Assembly: GCF_901709675.1 (NCBI RefSeq)
Contig: NC_051091.1
Location: 6,358,967-6,422,966 of the forward strand
Reading direction: 5' to 3'
From: Syngnathus acus
Taxonomy: Eukaryota; Chordata; Actinopteri; Syngnathiformes; Syngnathidae
Length of the DNA stretch: 64,000 nt
The position numbers were made by a program, and so were the translations under genes. Positions 26,116 through 38,920 of the stretch are shown here, piece by piece (the stretch's first letter is position 1; the number at the start of each line of letters is the position of its first letter). The notes under the pieces are model-generated. The model was given only the letters and a program-made list of their open reading frames with translations. It was not told where the DNA came from and did not search any database.

Positions 26116-28267
26116 AGGACACCCCCCCCCTCCTCCTCACCCACAAACAAAACAAACACTTGAAGCTTATTTCCACTTGAGGTGAGTGTCTAACCCCTCC
26201 GGCATGTATCACCGTGCACACATCCATGCAGTGACAGGAGTGATAGAATCGGGTGCAGGATAGTTAATAACAAAAGTAAACAACGGAATAGAGCAGATAC
26301 ACTTGACAATGATGAAACAATTCAGAAAAAGAGCACACCTTCCAACGTGCCATGTGAGATCATCAGGTGTGCCACAAGTAAGCATCCAATTTGGTAATTT
26401 AATTTGTATAAAATAAAACATTTTATTTATTGATTGATTTATTTGGTTTCTTTGTGCCTCAGCCCCTAACAGGTTGGAAGAGACTGTCATACACATGCAG
26501 GAAACACGGTGAGACTTGTCTAGAGCTGTCCATGGTGCTGAAATTGACATTATGCCTCCAGTACTTCTGTGCCGCAATGTGCTCAGCGTCTGGACGGGAG
26601 GTCAACAGGCATTTTTGTGTGCGCGCGCTGGCGCCATACCCGCAGGTGAGTCACATCCACAGTCCACACACAATGACGCGCTGCGTCGTCCGCACGTTTA
26701 CGCCATAGCAGCCAACAAGTCACCAGCTTGGCCACGTCACTGCTATTTTTAGCCCCCCTCTGTGTGCTTGTCATATCGGTCTGACACTACGTCAAAATAA
26801 TCCCCTGGACACCCAATGTCAAATTCTCTGGAGTAATCTAATCTCGGATGTCTGGTCAAGAGGCAGTGCAGCAAACATTCAGGAAAACAGTTTGTGAAAA
26901 GTGAAAATGTGAATGATAGAGGTTGTGAACCGAACGTCAAATCACACTAAAGTAGCCTACTTATCGTCTGAAAAGGTTCAAGCCTATTTTTTCTCTGAGT
27001 TACATTACCTGGCAATTGATATTATTTATTTTTTTACTGTATAAGCGTTTGTATTCCAATATCGAAAAACTTTGACATCGAAAAAAATGCTCTGTAGGAA
27101 AAAAACCGTACACAACAAATCATCTCGCAGTGAAAAAACATTGCATTGATTATTTTGTACAATACTTGTCTTGGTGTTATGAATTTGTTTTCTCCATTGC
27201 CCAATTGTATTATGAATTTTAGTGCCCAATTTATTTGCATGCACGCTTTATTTAGTTGGACGAATTGAACGCCAACTACAACAAGCCTAAATAAGTGGCG
27301 CCCTCGTGTGGTGGTTTTGTTTACTAAGAATTGAAACCTCAGAGACCCGAGACTTAGTCGACAACTTTGTATGACCAAAACCTAATATTTATTTCGTCAC
27401 TACCGTAAAAACAATTTCACTTGAGCACCAGTTCATGTGACTTCCACAAAGATCCCGTCTCAATGTTGAAATGATGATTTTGAACACAAGCAATATATTC
27501 ACTGAAAAACAAAATTTACCTACATGTTGGCACTTACTGAGATGATGGTAGGTAGCACCTGAGTGAGAACTTTCACCGGACATCAATTCATCTACTATAT
27601 ACATCGCAAAAGTGTGTTAGCCCACAAATTTCCGGCTAAGTATCCAGAAGTAAGACACCGAATGGTGTGTGAATTAACGGTCCGTTGTCCTTTCTTGGCA
27701 ATATATATATACACATCACGTGGTGAACAGAATTAGAATTGTAAATTTTGACTACTTTAAAGACAGAATAAACTTTAACCCCTCAGCTTCTGTGCTTTCT
27801 CGGATACTGCATTCATATTTCAAATGATGTCAACATTTTTAGAAGACCCTGCAGTTGGTTCTGAGCTGAGATTTGAACTTTGCTCCATAAAACCTCTACC
27901 ATAATAAATGAGAACATCATCCATAAATAATATACATATTTGAAATGCATATCACTACGGGTCAATGCGTGCACAATCATTCATGTATAAAATAGTGCTA
28001 TTAAACCATTTTTTCTGGTACGTTGACGCTTTGAGAATACAATCAGGTGTACGTACGTGTCACATAGCATAGGATTTAATCAAAAGCCTACTGCAGTGTG
28101 ACAAACAAACACATGAGCCCTTTTGTGAATTAATTTGGGAATTGTTATTCTTCGGAAATATTTTTTTTTTGCCACGATTTCCTTTCAAGACTGGTGAATC
28201 ATGAACCATGCTGGGAAACACTCAGTAGGGAAGCATTATCATGTATTGTCCAACTTGAGCTTTTCCG

Positions 28268-31200
28268 TCAGACGCGCCGGAAGACTTCAAATAGAGAAGC
28301 GACCGAGTGCATGCGATAGAAAAGGTTTAAAGGAACCGCAAAATTGAGAGTTGTAGTCCATGTACTGAAACCGAAGGCCTCCTGTTCCAACCCATTTTCG
28401 TACTGCGGCCGACAGCCAAAGGCGGGGAGGATCCACAGCTGGGGGGGAAAAAAACAAGAACAAAAACAACGGACATGTATTTAGTATTCAGCTCTCTCTG
28501 CCAAAGGATGAATAATAATATTTTTTCCTTCAGCCAATGTTACATACACCAGCAAATTTAGAACAACCAACACTGCTTTTCCCTATGCAGAACAAAAAAA
28601 AGTTGCCAGTGAAAACATCCACTCTGCTAGAAGTAACAAAACACCTGGATGGGGGAAAAAAAAAAAGGGCAAATTTTCGAGTTCGAGGAATTGTTAAATG
28701 AACAGCAAGGCACATCTATAGTTTGAGCTGCAAAACAAAGAAAGCCTTTCATTGAGATGCAGCTCAACATAGGGAAACTGATATCTTGGCTCAGTCAGAT
28801 AGCATCGAAATTCACCATAAGCGTGCTGACGCATTTATTCTTCCAGAGCTTGATTCACTCTGTAGTGTCCAAATGTCCGTTCAGAGTTCATATCGGCCGA
28901 TAACTGTCGAGATATCTGTTACCATTTGGCAGAGCCAGCTGCTTGTCCTCATATGATTTTTTTTTTTTTTGCTACGTAGAGTGAACTCATGAATAATGGC
29001 TGCTCAGCCCTGGCAAACTTACGAACAAAGAACTATGTTGAAGTGAGTTGAGGAATGTTTTTTAAGACAAAAATACTGCTTTGGCGCCATCTTGGTTTCA
29101 CATCACAACATAGGATACATACAGTAGCAATCTCAAAGTGATCGGAAGTGCTTCTTACCGAGATGTTGCACATAATTAAGAAGATGGCGATGTTCTTCAG
29201 GATTTGCCTCTTGACATTTGGAGCGTCGGCTACTTGGTTTCCAAAAGTCTGTGGCACCTCCGCTAATTTGTACACTTGTCCGCTCTCTTCCTGCTCGTTC
29301 TCCATGGCGACGCAAGCCCGCTCCGGTGTGTCGTAGGCTCGGTTGAAGATGCCATCGTAAGGTGGGGCCAAAGAGGACGTCACTGAGAAGATTTCAGACG
29401 AAGCCACTAATTCGGGGTCACCCCGCCCGGTGTCGTCCTGCCGGCGGTAGAGGGATTCTACGATGAAGAGGTTCTGGATGCACTTCTCTAATACCACAAG
29501 CAAAGAATAGACCAAATTGGTCCAGCGATACGGCGGACTGCTGTCGGCTCCCAGCACGGCTACGATGCTGCACCAGGACATGAACCAGGAGCCGATAGAG
29601 GATCCAAAAAGCAGTTCTGTGTCCAGCTGTCTGGAGGGGTTCTTCGAGGTGTCCGGTGCCATGCGATCCGCTCGGTATATGAGCAAACCCGAAGCGCAGG
29701 CGGCACACATAAACGCCAGCATGATGATGCCGTAGATGTAGAACATGGAAATGGCCGAGCGCCGAGTTGGAACGGAACCTTCCATGTGTGTTATGTAAAC
29801 CACCAGAATCCCGATGGTACTGGCCAGGGCGACTAGACCCAAAACGGGGCCCAAGGTCAAACCTTGGGTTTTGGTAGCTAGTCGTTTCTGATTCGAAGAA
29901 AGGTCAATGTTCCTTCCAATGTTCTTCCACATGACAAAGAGCATGGCGGAGACAAAGATGTGGTATTCGATGTTGAAGGGATACAGATAGTAGAGGCTGC
30001 TGGAGAACATGGAGCAAGTGCTGGTGGTGCAGTTACAGTGAGGCTCGGTGTGAACTGAAAAGTCAAACGCATACATAATGATTTCGGGATGGCGACACAG
30101 AATTAAAACACGCATATTAATCATGAACATAATCATCTCTAGTCATTCTCGTTGGTTCTGGTAAGGCACGGATGTCATGTTACCGGATTCAACATTAATT
30201 GTTCGGAGTACACTTCATTTTTTGTTTAATTTCCTCCTCAATTATCGTTTATTTTTTTATTTTTATCAGTTATGTTTTAATGATAGCATAACAATCCTAC
30301 CTAGGCAGAGGCAGAGATGATTAAAATTCTTCTCATATTTCTTCATTAAAATAAAGCAAAATGACAAGCTTATTTATGACTGATGCTGATGAGGGCAGGG
30401 AGTGAAATTGAGCTTGATCTCATAATTATCAGAAAGGAGACGTGCTTAGATATAAAAGTGAGCCAAATTCCCGCTTTGCCAAGCCATGGTTATTACTCCC
30501 ACAAATAAGTTCCTTCTTTTATTTGCCCCTCCCAAACTTTCAACTACATGTTCCTTAACTACCCCGCAATGGTTGCATCCCTACCCTCGCTAAAGATCCT
30601 CCTCACAAACTCAGCTATGTGTCCCCAGCGACCGCAATCCCCCCCCCCACCCGAGGGTCACCCCAACAGCCCTGCACCCTTTAATTAAAAAGCGAACAAC
30701 AGTCAGGCTGACAGTCAGCCGGATATGAGGAGGAGTAGCTAAACCCCACAACCCCTCGGCTTAGATGTATCAGTTACTGTAATTGCAGCACCCTTGGGAG
30801 TAAGCAGCCTGGGATAAAGCCGTGTGAGGTCAAGCAGCGGGTGGGGGGCTGCCAAGGAGGGTGGCCCTGGCCGAAGTGTGTTGTAAAGCCTTGGGAGGGA
30901 GCCTCAGCACTAACAGTGCGTCTCCTGAAACCTAATCAAGTGACTTTGGACACGAACAAGTCCTGCAGGGTTGGCGAGCTCACCTGCCTCCCCTTTTTTT
31001 TTTTTGCTTCCACTCACACTCTCAATTGAACTATTGTACTGTTCATCTGTCAGGGGTGTCGAACTTTGGCCTGCGGGCAAAATATGGCCCGCAATATAAT
31101 TGTATTTGGCCCGCAAAGACAAATTGTGCATCGACTTTGTGTCAATAATAAAATTGCAAATTGTCTTCACTTTAAAAAAAAATAGAGATGTAATTTTTAT

Positions 31201-32661
31201 TACCATTCATCTTTTTTTACAAGTCTCCGATTTCAAAACTAGTTATCAGTTTACCGTGTAGCCTACACAGTATATAATATGGGTTCATACATTTATTTGG
31301 GTTATAATTGGAAACTATGACTACGATGCAGCCTGCGACAAAAATGAGTTTGACACCCCTGATCTATGGTACAAGCCAACAATCAAGCCTTACCTATAGT
31401 GAGGTTTCCATAGCCCAGGGCAGAGAGCCTTCTATTATGGTTGTTCAAGAAGTGCTCGGCTTCCGACATCACACCATTGGCCCAGAGTAGGAGGTTGGTA
31501 AAGACTGCATGGATGACACCAAATCTGCGGGGGGCAAAGTGTTGATAACAAAGTTCATGACGAGATGGATGATCAGCGACAAGACGGCAGCTAGAATGTC
31601 ACGTGCTATCATAAACATACCTCTCTAATGTTTCAAAACGCTTGACGACATCCTTGATGTGAAACCAGAGAAAGTGCACCTATTCAAAACCACAAAGAGA
31701 AAATATGATCCAAACTGCAAAGAGCACATTATGATGAGACCTAGTATTCGGTTAAGTTCCACTGGGACGTATTATTGTTTCAAACTTACCTGGGCTATAG
31801 TGTGGCTCGCATGGATGACAGGATATACCCCAAGAATGGCCGACACACAAGCTTGATACCCAACATAATATCCGATTCGGAACACGTCCATAATCATTGA
31901 GAGAAGTGCAAGAAGAGTCAAGCCGCCTTTGGGAAAATCAGAAATGACGTCAGTGTCTCATGCCACTGCAGTCAGTATATGCATCCAAATTATGAAAAAT
32001 ACTGAACAGAAAATTCTTGCATTCCTGGCTTTGACAAAATAGTTACTTTTTTCAGCTTTCGCAGAATACTATGAATAGTTATTGCAGAGAAGTCAAATCA
32101 ACTATGATTGAGACCAACCGGAGAGCGATTTTGAGAAGCAAGATATTTCCGACCTTGTTTTCAAAAAAATGTCTGCTGCAAGAATGAATCATGAAAAAAC
32201 GATGATCAAAAAATACCAGCTCCTAGCATTTCCAAAATCTAATGGCATTCCAGTGTAGGCTTGTTGTAAAACTCACCTCTGATCCAGCACGTGGTGGCAT
32301 GGACGTCTTTCTCAGTACGAGTATTCTTGTGTCGGGTCCGCACCAGCATGTACCACAACATCCAGACGAGTTGGAGGATCATGAGGCAGGTGACGAAGGA
32401 CAGCAGGTGGTCTTCTTTGACAGAAGGGCTGTGGTGGGCCAGGGCCAGCATGAGCGCCGCTCCAATCAGGAGCAAATTGGTCCCGTATTGTCCACTCAGG
32501 ATCTCCGCGTTCTTCCTCGGATAATCTTGGGCCAAATTCAGCTTCAGCTTGGTCCAGATCTTTTTCTCGTTCTCCGAGCTGGACGACGAAGAGGAGCTGT
32601 TGCAGTATTTGTTCAGACACATGACATCCAAGCTGTTGGGTTCTACCGTGGTGGGAGACAT
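28268..32661 (-). CDS. otop1: Otopetrin 1 proton channel, six coding exons
   Basis: Otopetrins are twelve-helix proton-selective channels. OTOP1 serves otoconia/otolith formation and sour sensing. Coding exons in transcript order are 32277-32661, 31790-31926, 31621-31679, 31394-31524, 29159-30054 and 28268-28438, all with AG/GT borders and joining in frame to 592 residues (human 612). Diagnostic stretches are VWMLWYMLV, the exon 2-4 run ending FGVIHAVFTNLLLWANGV, SLYYLYPFNIEYHIFVSAML, WKNIGRN, SKNPSRQLDTELLFGSSIGSW, EKCIQNLFIVES and a last exon with ILPAFGCRP and LFYRMHSVASLFEVF. The start at 32661 is the first ATG in the frame and lies in ACC-ATG. The frame stays open upstream, so a further 5' exon is possible. 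An eight-serine run lies near the N-terminus. Neighbours tmem128, lyar and zbtb49 match the human OTOP1 locus. An inverted hAT element sits in the intron before the large exon. Confidence 0.96.
31051..31361 (-). mobile_element. hAT-type miniature element in otop1 intron (reverse orientation)
   Basis: It is bounded by CAGGGGTGTCGAACTTTGGC at the left and a terminal GAGTTTGACACCCCTG at the right. The right half is the reverse complement of the left half of the 17607 and 45373 copies (the PyAAATAAATGTATGA and TATATAC segments are shared). It is more diverged than those two, and an exact 8-bp target duplication is not visible, so it is an older insertion. It lies between otop1 exons 29159-30054 and 31394-31524. 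Confidence 0.85.
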
Positions 32662-35588
32662 GGTTCTAAAGAACGTGGGCAAATGGGTCAAAGAGTCAAA
32701 GAAACTGAAGGTGTGTCTGAAGGGCTCCCGGGTGCACTCTTGTAATAGAGTCTGAATATTTTCACCTCCTCTACACTTGACTATTTCTGCCAACTTTCAC
32801 TTTTGCACCACTACATTTCCTACCTGTCCAAAGTGAGACATGATGGAATTTACGATGGAAGCGCCTACTGCCTACACATTTGCAGCAGCAGATGCTGACA
32901 AAGATAACTGCAGTTATCATGAGTTTGTTTGGGGCATAAAGTCAAGGCCAGCCTAACATGCGCAAAGCTAACGTCGCTCATTAACCGAGAGCAAACGCAC
33001 CACTGAAAAAGGCTAAAATAAATAAAAATTCAATTAAAATAAAGAAAACAATCAAATTTGTAACGACTAGCTTTAATTTTTTCAACTTTTACATCCACTT
33101 CCAAATTAAGTACATTTAATATTACAAAAGTGACTTTTGAATAAAAAAACCTTTTAAATAGACCAGCTATTCATATTTCTTGCTCGAATAAAATTCCACC
33201 AGGTAATCTTAACTTCTACCACAGTTACTTTGTCAATATATCGCCTTAACGAACTTAATACAAGACTCTAAAAACTGCCACTTGCCAATGCGGTATATCC
33301 TAAAAAAAAAAAAAAAGGCTTTAAAACTGGAAACGGTCTTGTCGCGCGTGTCGAACCCTGATCACAATCACGCAATTATCCACAAAGTTCGAATGATGTA
33401 CACATCCGGCTATTGACTGCATCTGTTTTCTCAAGAGTTTGCAGCAACCGCCCCATGTGACGATCAGGTTCTACACGAGATCATTGCTGTTGAGGAGTTC
33501 CAAAAGAGCATCAAACTGCTAAGACCCTGTTCAGCTCCGGTTGCAAGCGAGTCTGTGATGGTCATGGTGGGAGTTCGCAAGGCTTTCAAGATGAGGGGCG
33601 GGGGGCTAAAGATCATATGGGTGGGCTTGTACCAATGTCCGAGAGGATAAGTATTTGACTTCAACGGGGGTGGGGGATTAAATTAGTCAAACAAAAGGTG
33701 GGTGAAGTTGAGACGTGATTAGTGGGGCGTGAACTTTAGTGGGATATTCAGTGCCTTTCGTGGGTACGCTTCATAATTTGTTCCGTTTACCGCAGTTCGA
33801 GAGATCTGATTTAAAAGGCATCCAATGTAGCGCAAAAGTGATGATTGCTTATTGAGGTAATTTTTTTTAAACACCCGGGACAATAAACATATGCGTCATT
33901 TGGCCAACGCGTGACCGCATGCGTCATTGCGCACGTCCGTCCATTAGCTTCCCTGCGGAGGAGCTCCGTGTCACACTGCTGTTTACGTGGTTGCTGTTTG
34001 TTGCATAATTTGTTCTAAGTCAACTTTGTTTTCTTACCTTGAGCTCCTACCAATTTCTCAGCAAAAATAAATAAATAATGGCAGCATGCTCTGATGTGGT
34101 TTCCAAGAAGCGCGTTCCCAGTGACTCTGATTGATTAACTTATTCATTACCATTTGTCGCCCTCAAGGGAGGAGGGTGGCGGTAGGGGGACTTACAAACA
34201 CAGACGACAGTCCGATTATTGTCAACTAACTTAAATGAACCACTGATTATGTCTGAACATGTTGATGACATTTTCAAATGATTAGATTAGTTCGTTTGTA
34301 TTCAAGCTTGCAAGTCACAGTATTTAATACATAAAGATTTTGCAATACCAAATGAAAAAAGGGGGAGAGATTTAAAACACAGTGGCTGATCACTAAAAGT
34401 GATTAAAATAGAGATGGCGCTAAATGAGTAAAAAAGTGGTATGTTTATTAAAAGAACAAAAATACACTTAATGGAGCATTAACATTCTTAAAACACAAAC
34501 TGTATATTTGACGTAAAAAAAAAGTAGTCTTCAAATCATGATGGTCATATAGAATAAAAAGGAACAATTACTGGATTCCATCAAGCTGCTTTGGTCGAAT
34601 GTTCCAGGAGTCCACCTTTGTGCATTGCTGGTACACAAGAAAAAAGTGGAATTGATTTTAGTTGAACGCATAAATGTGCTTTTCCAACTAAGGTTGTATA
34701 AAATGCTCATTTTAGCATTAACCTATCAGTGTTGTACAAAGTTTGGAACACAAAGATTCATTTGAACGCTCGACACGTTGTATCTCGGCTTTAGCTTTAT
34801 CATAGCATTAGCAAACAGCTGCTCAACTCCACAGGAGACACCCGCACGTCAGCAATATTAACATTCATTTTTTTAGAAACAGCTGTCTGGTGTTTGGATA
34901 CATGTGTTCCTGGGATTTAGAGTACAAAACAAACACAAATGGGTAAAAAGGAGAGGTGAATTGATATTCCACCCCTGGAAAATATGGTGACTGATGTTAT
35001 CACACTAAGCAAAGGTAATAAAGTCCTTCAATAATTGCACTGGCGCTCCTCCGCCAGTCAATGAGAAATGGAATTGACTTAAGCCAACAGGTCCTGAATA
35101 CAAATTGACTGCAGCAAATATTCATGTGAGAACAAAACAAACAACGTCAAGGAACGTAAGCACAGTAATAATATCAAGCACGGAGCTCATGTGAGGGAAC
35201 AAAAATAATATAAATATCTCAGGTGATTGATCCATAGTTGCCTCAGAAATAACGCAATCATGCTTTTCACAAAACTGCTTTAATGTGATGACAGTTAACT
35301 AAGCAAGAGTTAAGATGTGCAGCCCAAATGAAACAACAGTCTTGAAGTTCTTCAATCAGTTCACGTGATTTACGGAAACGCAAAAGTTTCCTCAAGGTTA
35401 TAAGACTCTAAGTATATTTGCATTTGGGAAAGTTGGGAGTTAATCCATGGAGCTGAGGTGGATGAAGAAGCAACGTGAGAGGACTTAATTTCTGAGAGAA
35501 CTGTCGTGATGAGATTTGGAACAAAGATGTAAAAATGAAAAACAATTTGGTCACTAAGGTAGAAACAAACAAATCTTACTTGACATGT
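32662..35588. other. otop1 5' flank and tmem128 3' flank
   Basis: Two minus-strand genes lie tandem here. I see poly-A at 33302-33315, a G-rich patch near 33595-33680 and otherwise AT-rich unique sequence. No further coding exon or repeat was recognised. Confidence 0.55.
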
Positions 35589-37598
35589 TCATCCAAGCAT
35601 AGAAATCAGCATGACCACACCCATGAACTGCGTGAGGAGGATGAGCGGAGTGAAGAAGGACCAGACTGGCCATAGCGCAATGTTAAAGCTGCAAAGAAAT
35701 GTTTAAATATTAGCAACTTAAAAGAGAAATTGCTCATTATTTGTCTGCCTCATGTAGCCAACAAACAAATGTTGGGACTGAATCAATAGGGCCTCCTGCT
35801 GGTTACTGTCTAGTATTACACACACAATTTTAAATTTTAAATTTCGTTGTACATGTGTGACAATGACAATAAAGATCTATTCTATTAATGTATAAGTGTT
35901 TTTGTTGAATATACCTGCACGACGCGGCAATAAATGCAGCAGTGGTGATGGGAGGGATTGCAGGGTACTCTTGGTCATAGTGCACGATTCCTCGGAACCA
36001 CTCCAAATACCCAATACAGAACATGGCCAGGCACAGGCTAATGGCAAGGAGCAGCAGGCCCACGTTAAACCACCAACTAAAAAAAAAAAACACAGTTTCA
36101 CATCATCATCAAGCAGAATACTTTAGACGTGAATGGGAGTCTTGATGGGATTTTTTTTTTCTCTCTGACATTTTAGTCTCTCACTCAGAACTCATTCACC
36201 TCTTGATGTCATCATTGGCAATGATGTTGTGAAAGAAATCCGCATAATAGGTGACGCCTATGGCTGCCACAACCCAGAAGACGGAGTGCTTGTTGATTGG
36301 AGGGACAGGTCGGACATCTTTTTCTTCTGAATCTGAAATATATTTGAAAAAATCTTTACCATTTAACCATTTATTTTCAATTTTGTACACTGATTCCAAG
36401 GTGGCCTTAAAATACATTTTTGCTGAAAGATTTCTTACTGCTTTGGGAAGTACTTATCTTTATTTGACATTGATTAAGTGGATTAAACATATCATGGGCA
36501 GCTGTTGGCTGCTGAAAAGGCGAGCACCACGCTGCACTGCTCACAAAGAACTCAGTGGCCTCTAAAGGAAGTCAGTCTCCGTATTAAATGAAAGCGATCC
36601 CTTTTGGCTCGCCTCTTGTACAAGGTAAGACTATGCCAATGTGTTTTGTCAGTACCACTTGATAGGTGCAAATTGTCATACTGATTTTTGATAACGATGC
36701 CACTGACGCTTATCAAACCTGGATTTGAAAGAATGCACAGACAATTCGTAACTAAAATAGTAACATTTCTATTCAAAACACTCCAATGAATAAAGATGAT
36801 TAAGTTCCTGTGGAAAATAGTGTGAGCATGATTTTTTGTTCGAATTTCTAATGTGTCAAGGTCAGCTTTGTAAAGATTGCTCTTGTTTTGATTTCTGAAT
36901 GTGCATATGTGATTCTGACCCTCAGTACAAGGACACTTTGAGCGCTATACAACCCAAGGCCACAATCTTGACATTTTCCTTTATCGTGTATTATGCATAT
37001 AATATACAGTGGATCCCCGATAGGGACTGCAAAGGCCTGTGGATAATAAAAATAATGATGAATGTGGCCTTGTTGCAGCTTTCCATTTTCTTTATGCGGC
37101 CCTTGGAAGAAAAACTTGGGCATTGATAGAAAGATGGCCACAGAATGGAAAAGTGATCCTATGAGCATGGTTACAAAGTTGACAGTGTTTGCTCTGTCAA
37201 AATAATCAAGAATTGCTGGACTTGAGCCAGTGACAGTCACAAAGGCAATATTGTTCACTAGTAGAAAGACTCACTCAACTTTGGCAATGTCATATATGGT
37301 GCTGGTTCTATAAACACCACAACACGTCACACAAGCCCTTATGCGTACTTTGATGACCCACCAGTTTTATTTTTTTACTATATAAACAGAAGCATTACTC
37401 ACCATAACAGTAACTCGGGCTAAAGAGTACACACTTAGCCGTAAAGAAAAAAAAGAGACAGAACAAGTAGCGAGAATCTCAACATTTCCACTCACATTTC
37501 TTGTCTTCGTCGGGCGACGAAGCTCCCGTCTGCATGAGTAACTCGGCATTTTTTTGGAATCTTTTTCTCAGCGTTGCGAATTCACTGTCATTCAGCAT
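35589..37598 (-). CDS. tmem128: Transmembrane protein 128, four exons
   Basis: A small four-helix membrane protein of unassigned biochemical function, thought to reside in the endoplasmic reticulum. Exons in transcript order are 37496-37598, 36200-36332, 35915-36076 and 35589-35688. They join in frame to 165 residues, the same length as the human protein. Recognisable segments are [19 protein letters not shown] (helix 1), [16 protein letters not shown] (helix 2), [15 protein letters not shown] (helix 3) and [16 protein letters not shown] (helix 4), ending MLISMLG before the TGA at 35589-35591. The ATG at 37598 lies 53 bp downstream of a perfect CRE. Its place between otop1 and lyar on the same strand repeats the human 4p16 order. 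Confidence 0.96.
35838..35886 (+). mobile_element. LINE 3' tail fragment
   Basis: TTCGTTGTACATGTG, then ACAATGACAATAAAG and a short TCTATT repeat: the typical 3' end of a fish non-LTR retrotransposon (L2/CR1 group). It lies in the third tmem128 intron, just beyond exon 35915-36076. It is heavily 5' truncated. The family assignment rests on memory of such tails only. Confidence 0.5.
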
Positions 37599-37650
37599 CT
37601 TGCACAGCGATCCTCGGAAGCAAACGACTTCCTGTTTACGTCGCGCTTCG

Positions 37651-37658
37651 TGACGTCA
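37651..37658. promoter_or_regulatory. Full CRE in tmem128 promoter
   Basis: The palindrome TGACGTCA lies 53 bp upstream of the tmem128 ATG (minus strand), in a short CpG-containing stretch (GTCGCGCTTCG). A full CRE this close to a start codon is typical of CREB/ATF-driven housekeeping promoters. Use in this gene is inferred. Confidence 0.55.
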
Positions 37659-37885
37659 CTGAAAGCGACTATTGTAGTTTTTGTTTTCCGAAAAGGAGCG
37701 AAGAAAATCGGAAATTCAAATTTTGAAATGTAATATCTGTTTTTAATATACATTTTGAAAAATGTATTTTTAGTAGATAAGCTCTCAATCTCCATGACTC
37801 TAGATATATTGTATTGTAAAAACAGCTGTCATCTGCCAGCTTTCAACGTTGCAAAAAGATACAGCACTATAGTTGTCATAATTTT

Positions 37886-37987
37886 GTAACTGTTTTTTTT
37901 TCTGGGAAGAACCTTAAGTTATTTGATGTTAATTCTGTAACTCTGTATTTTTCTGGGAAGAACCTAAAGTTATTTGATGTTAAATCT
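37886..37987. repeat. Two-copy 51-bp tandem duplication
   Basis: Copies at 37886-37936 and 37937-37987 share TCTGGGAAGAACC and AGTTATTTGATGTTAA with a few substitutions. It lies about 290 bp upstream of the tmem128 start, between tmem128 and the lyar 3' end. Confidence 0.85.
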
Positions 37988-38920
37988 GGTGGAAAATAAT
38001 TGTGTAGACATGTGGAAAATATCTTAGCACCCTTTTAAATGAGCACCACAAATAGCACCTACATATGGCCATGTTTAACAGTTAGAAAACCCTGCAAGGT
38101 AAATAATATGCAGCAACATGAACACTTAAGGTGTGGAAAACATCAGTTTACTGCTAAATATATAATCACAGCAATAGCAGCATTAAATAAGATTTGTATT
38201 GCAACTAGGTAAGCCTAACATTGAATTTTCTTGGTTATTCAGTACAATACACTATACTCCACCCTGGGCCAGAAAATACAACTTTAATACTGTCACACTT
38301 GACAGCTCCGCTAATACCCCTTAGTATGCAATATACAATTTCAGATAAGCAGAACAATGAATGAGCATCAGTGTTAGAGCAGCTGGGATTAGCAAAGCTT
38401 CATAAAGCATATTTCCTGCTGTAGCTACCTGTGTGTGTTTCTGTGCGAGTGTGTGCACGCAAGTGTGAAGGCTGCTCATTCCAGCAGTGGAAAATCGGAC
38501 TGCATCAAAAATTCACCTTACGCTTCCACCATCTTCTATGGAGCTTCTGTGTTGCTGGCCAAGTGAACCTCAATGCGGATGCCGAGGAATGTGCATTAAC
38601 TTTGTTCCGTGTGAGAGTCAAATTTACCTCAGGTGCAGCTCTCTCATTTCCCTTCCCCCACAGCAACATCCAATCCCACGGATAGGGTACCAATTCCCAC
38701 CCTTGGAATGTTGAGCAAAGCACCCAACTCAACATTTGTCATTTTCTGTGTGAATGACATGCTTGACAGTAATATATTGACAGTGACTTCTGGAATGAGT
38801 ACAAAACTACCAAGAACGACAAATGGTTTTATTATCAAGATCCTACCAGTATTAAAAATGGAACAGTGAACCAAGGCAATCACTTTGACCCAACATACCA
38901 TAGAGGTTGAATATGCTAGT

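Larger units (their letters stand above)
24953..28267. other. Intergenic region between otop1 and drd5
   Basis: This contains the drd5 5' flank (CpG-containing, roughly 24960-25140), two diverged hairpin elements (listed separately), a CpG cluster at about 26620-26705 and the otop1 3' flank. No coding gene is supported. Confidence 0.6.

Noticed and set aside
31051-31361. Exact 8-bp target duplication for the otop1 intron element
   Set aside because: The flanks TCATCTGT and ATCTATGG share only a partial match, so a target duplication was not claimed.
32662-32793. Upstream extension of the otop1 first exon as coding
   Set aside because: The frame is open to 32793, but that end begins with TTG rather than ATG. 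The first ATG, at 32661, has a strong Kozak context, so the extension is treated as leader.
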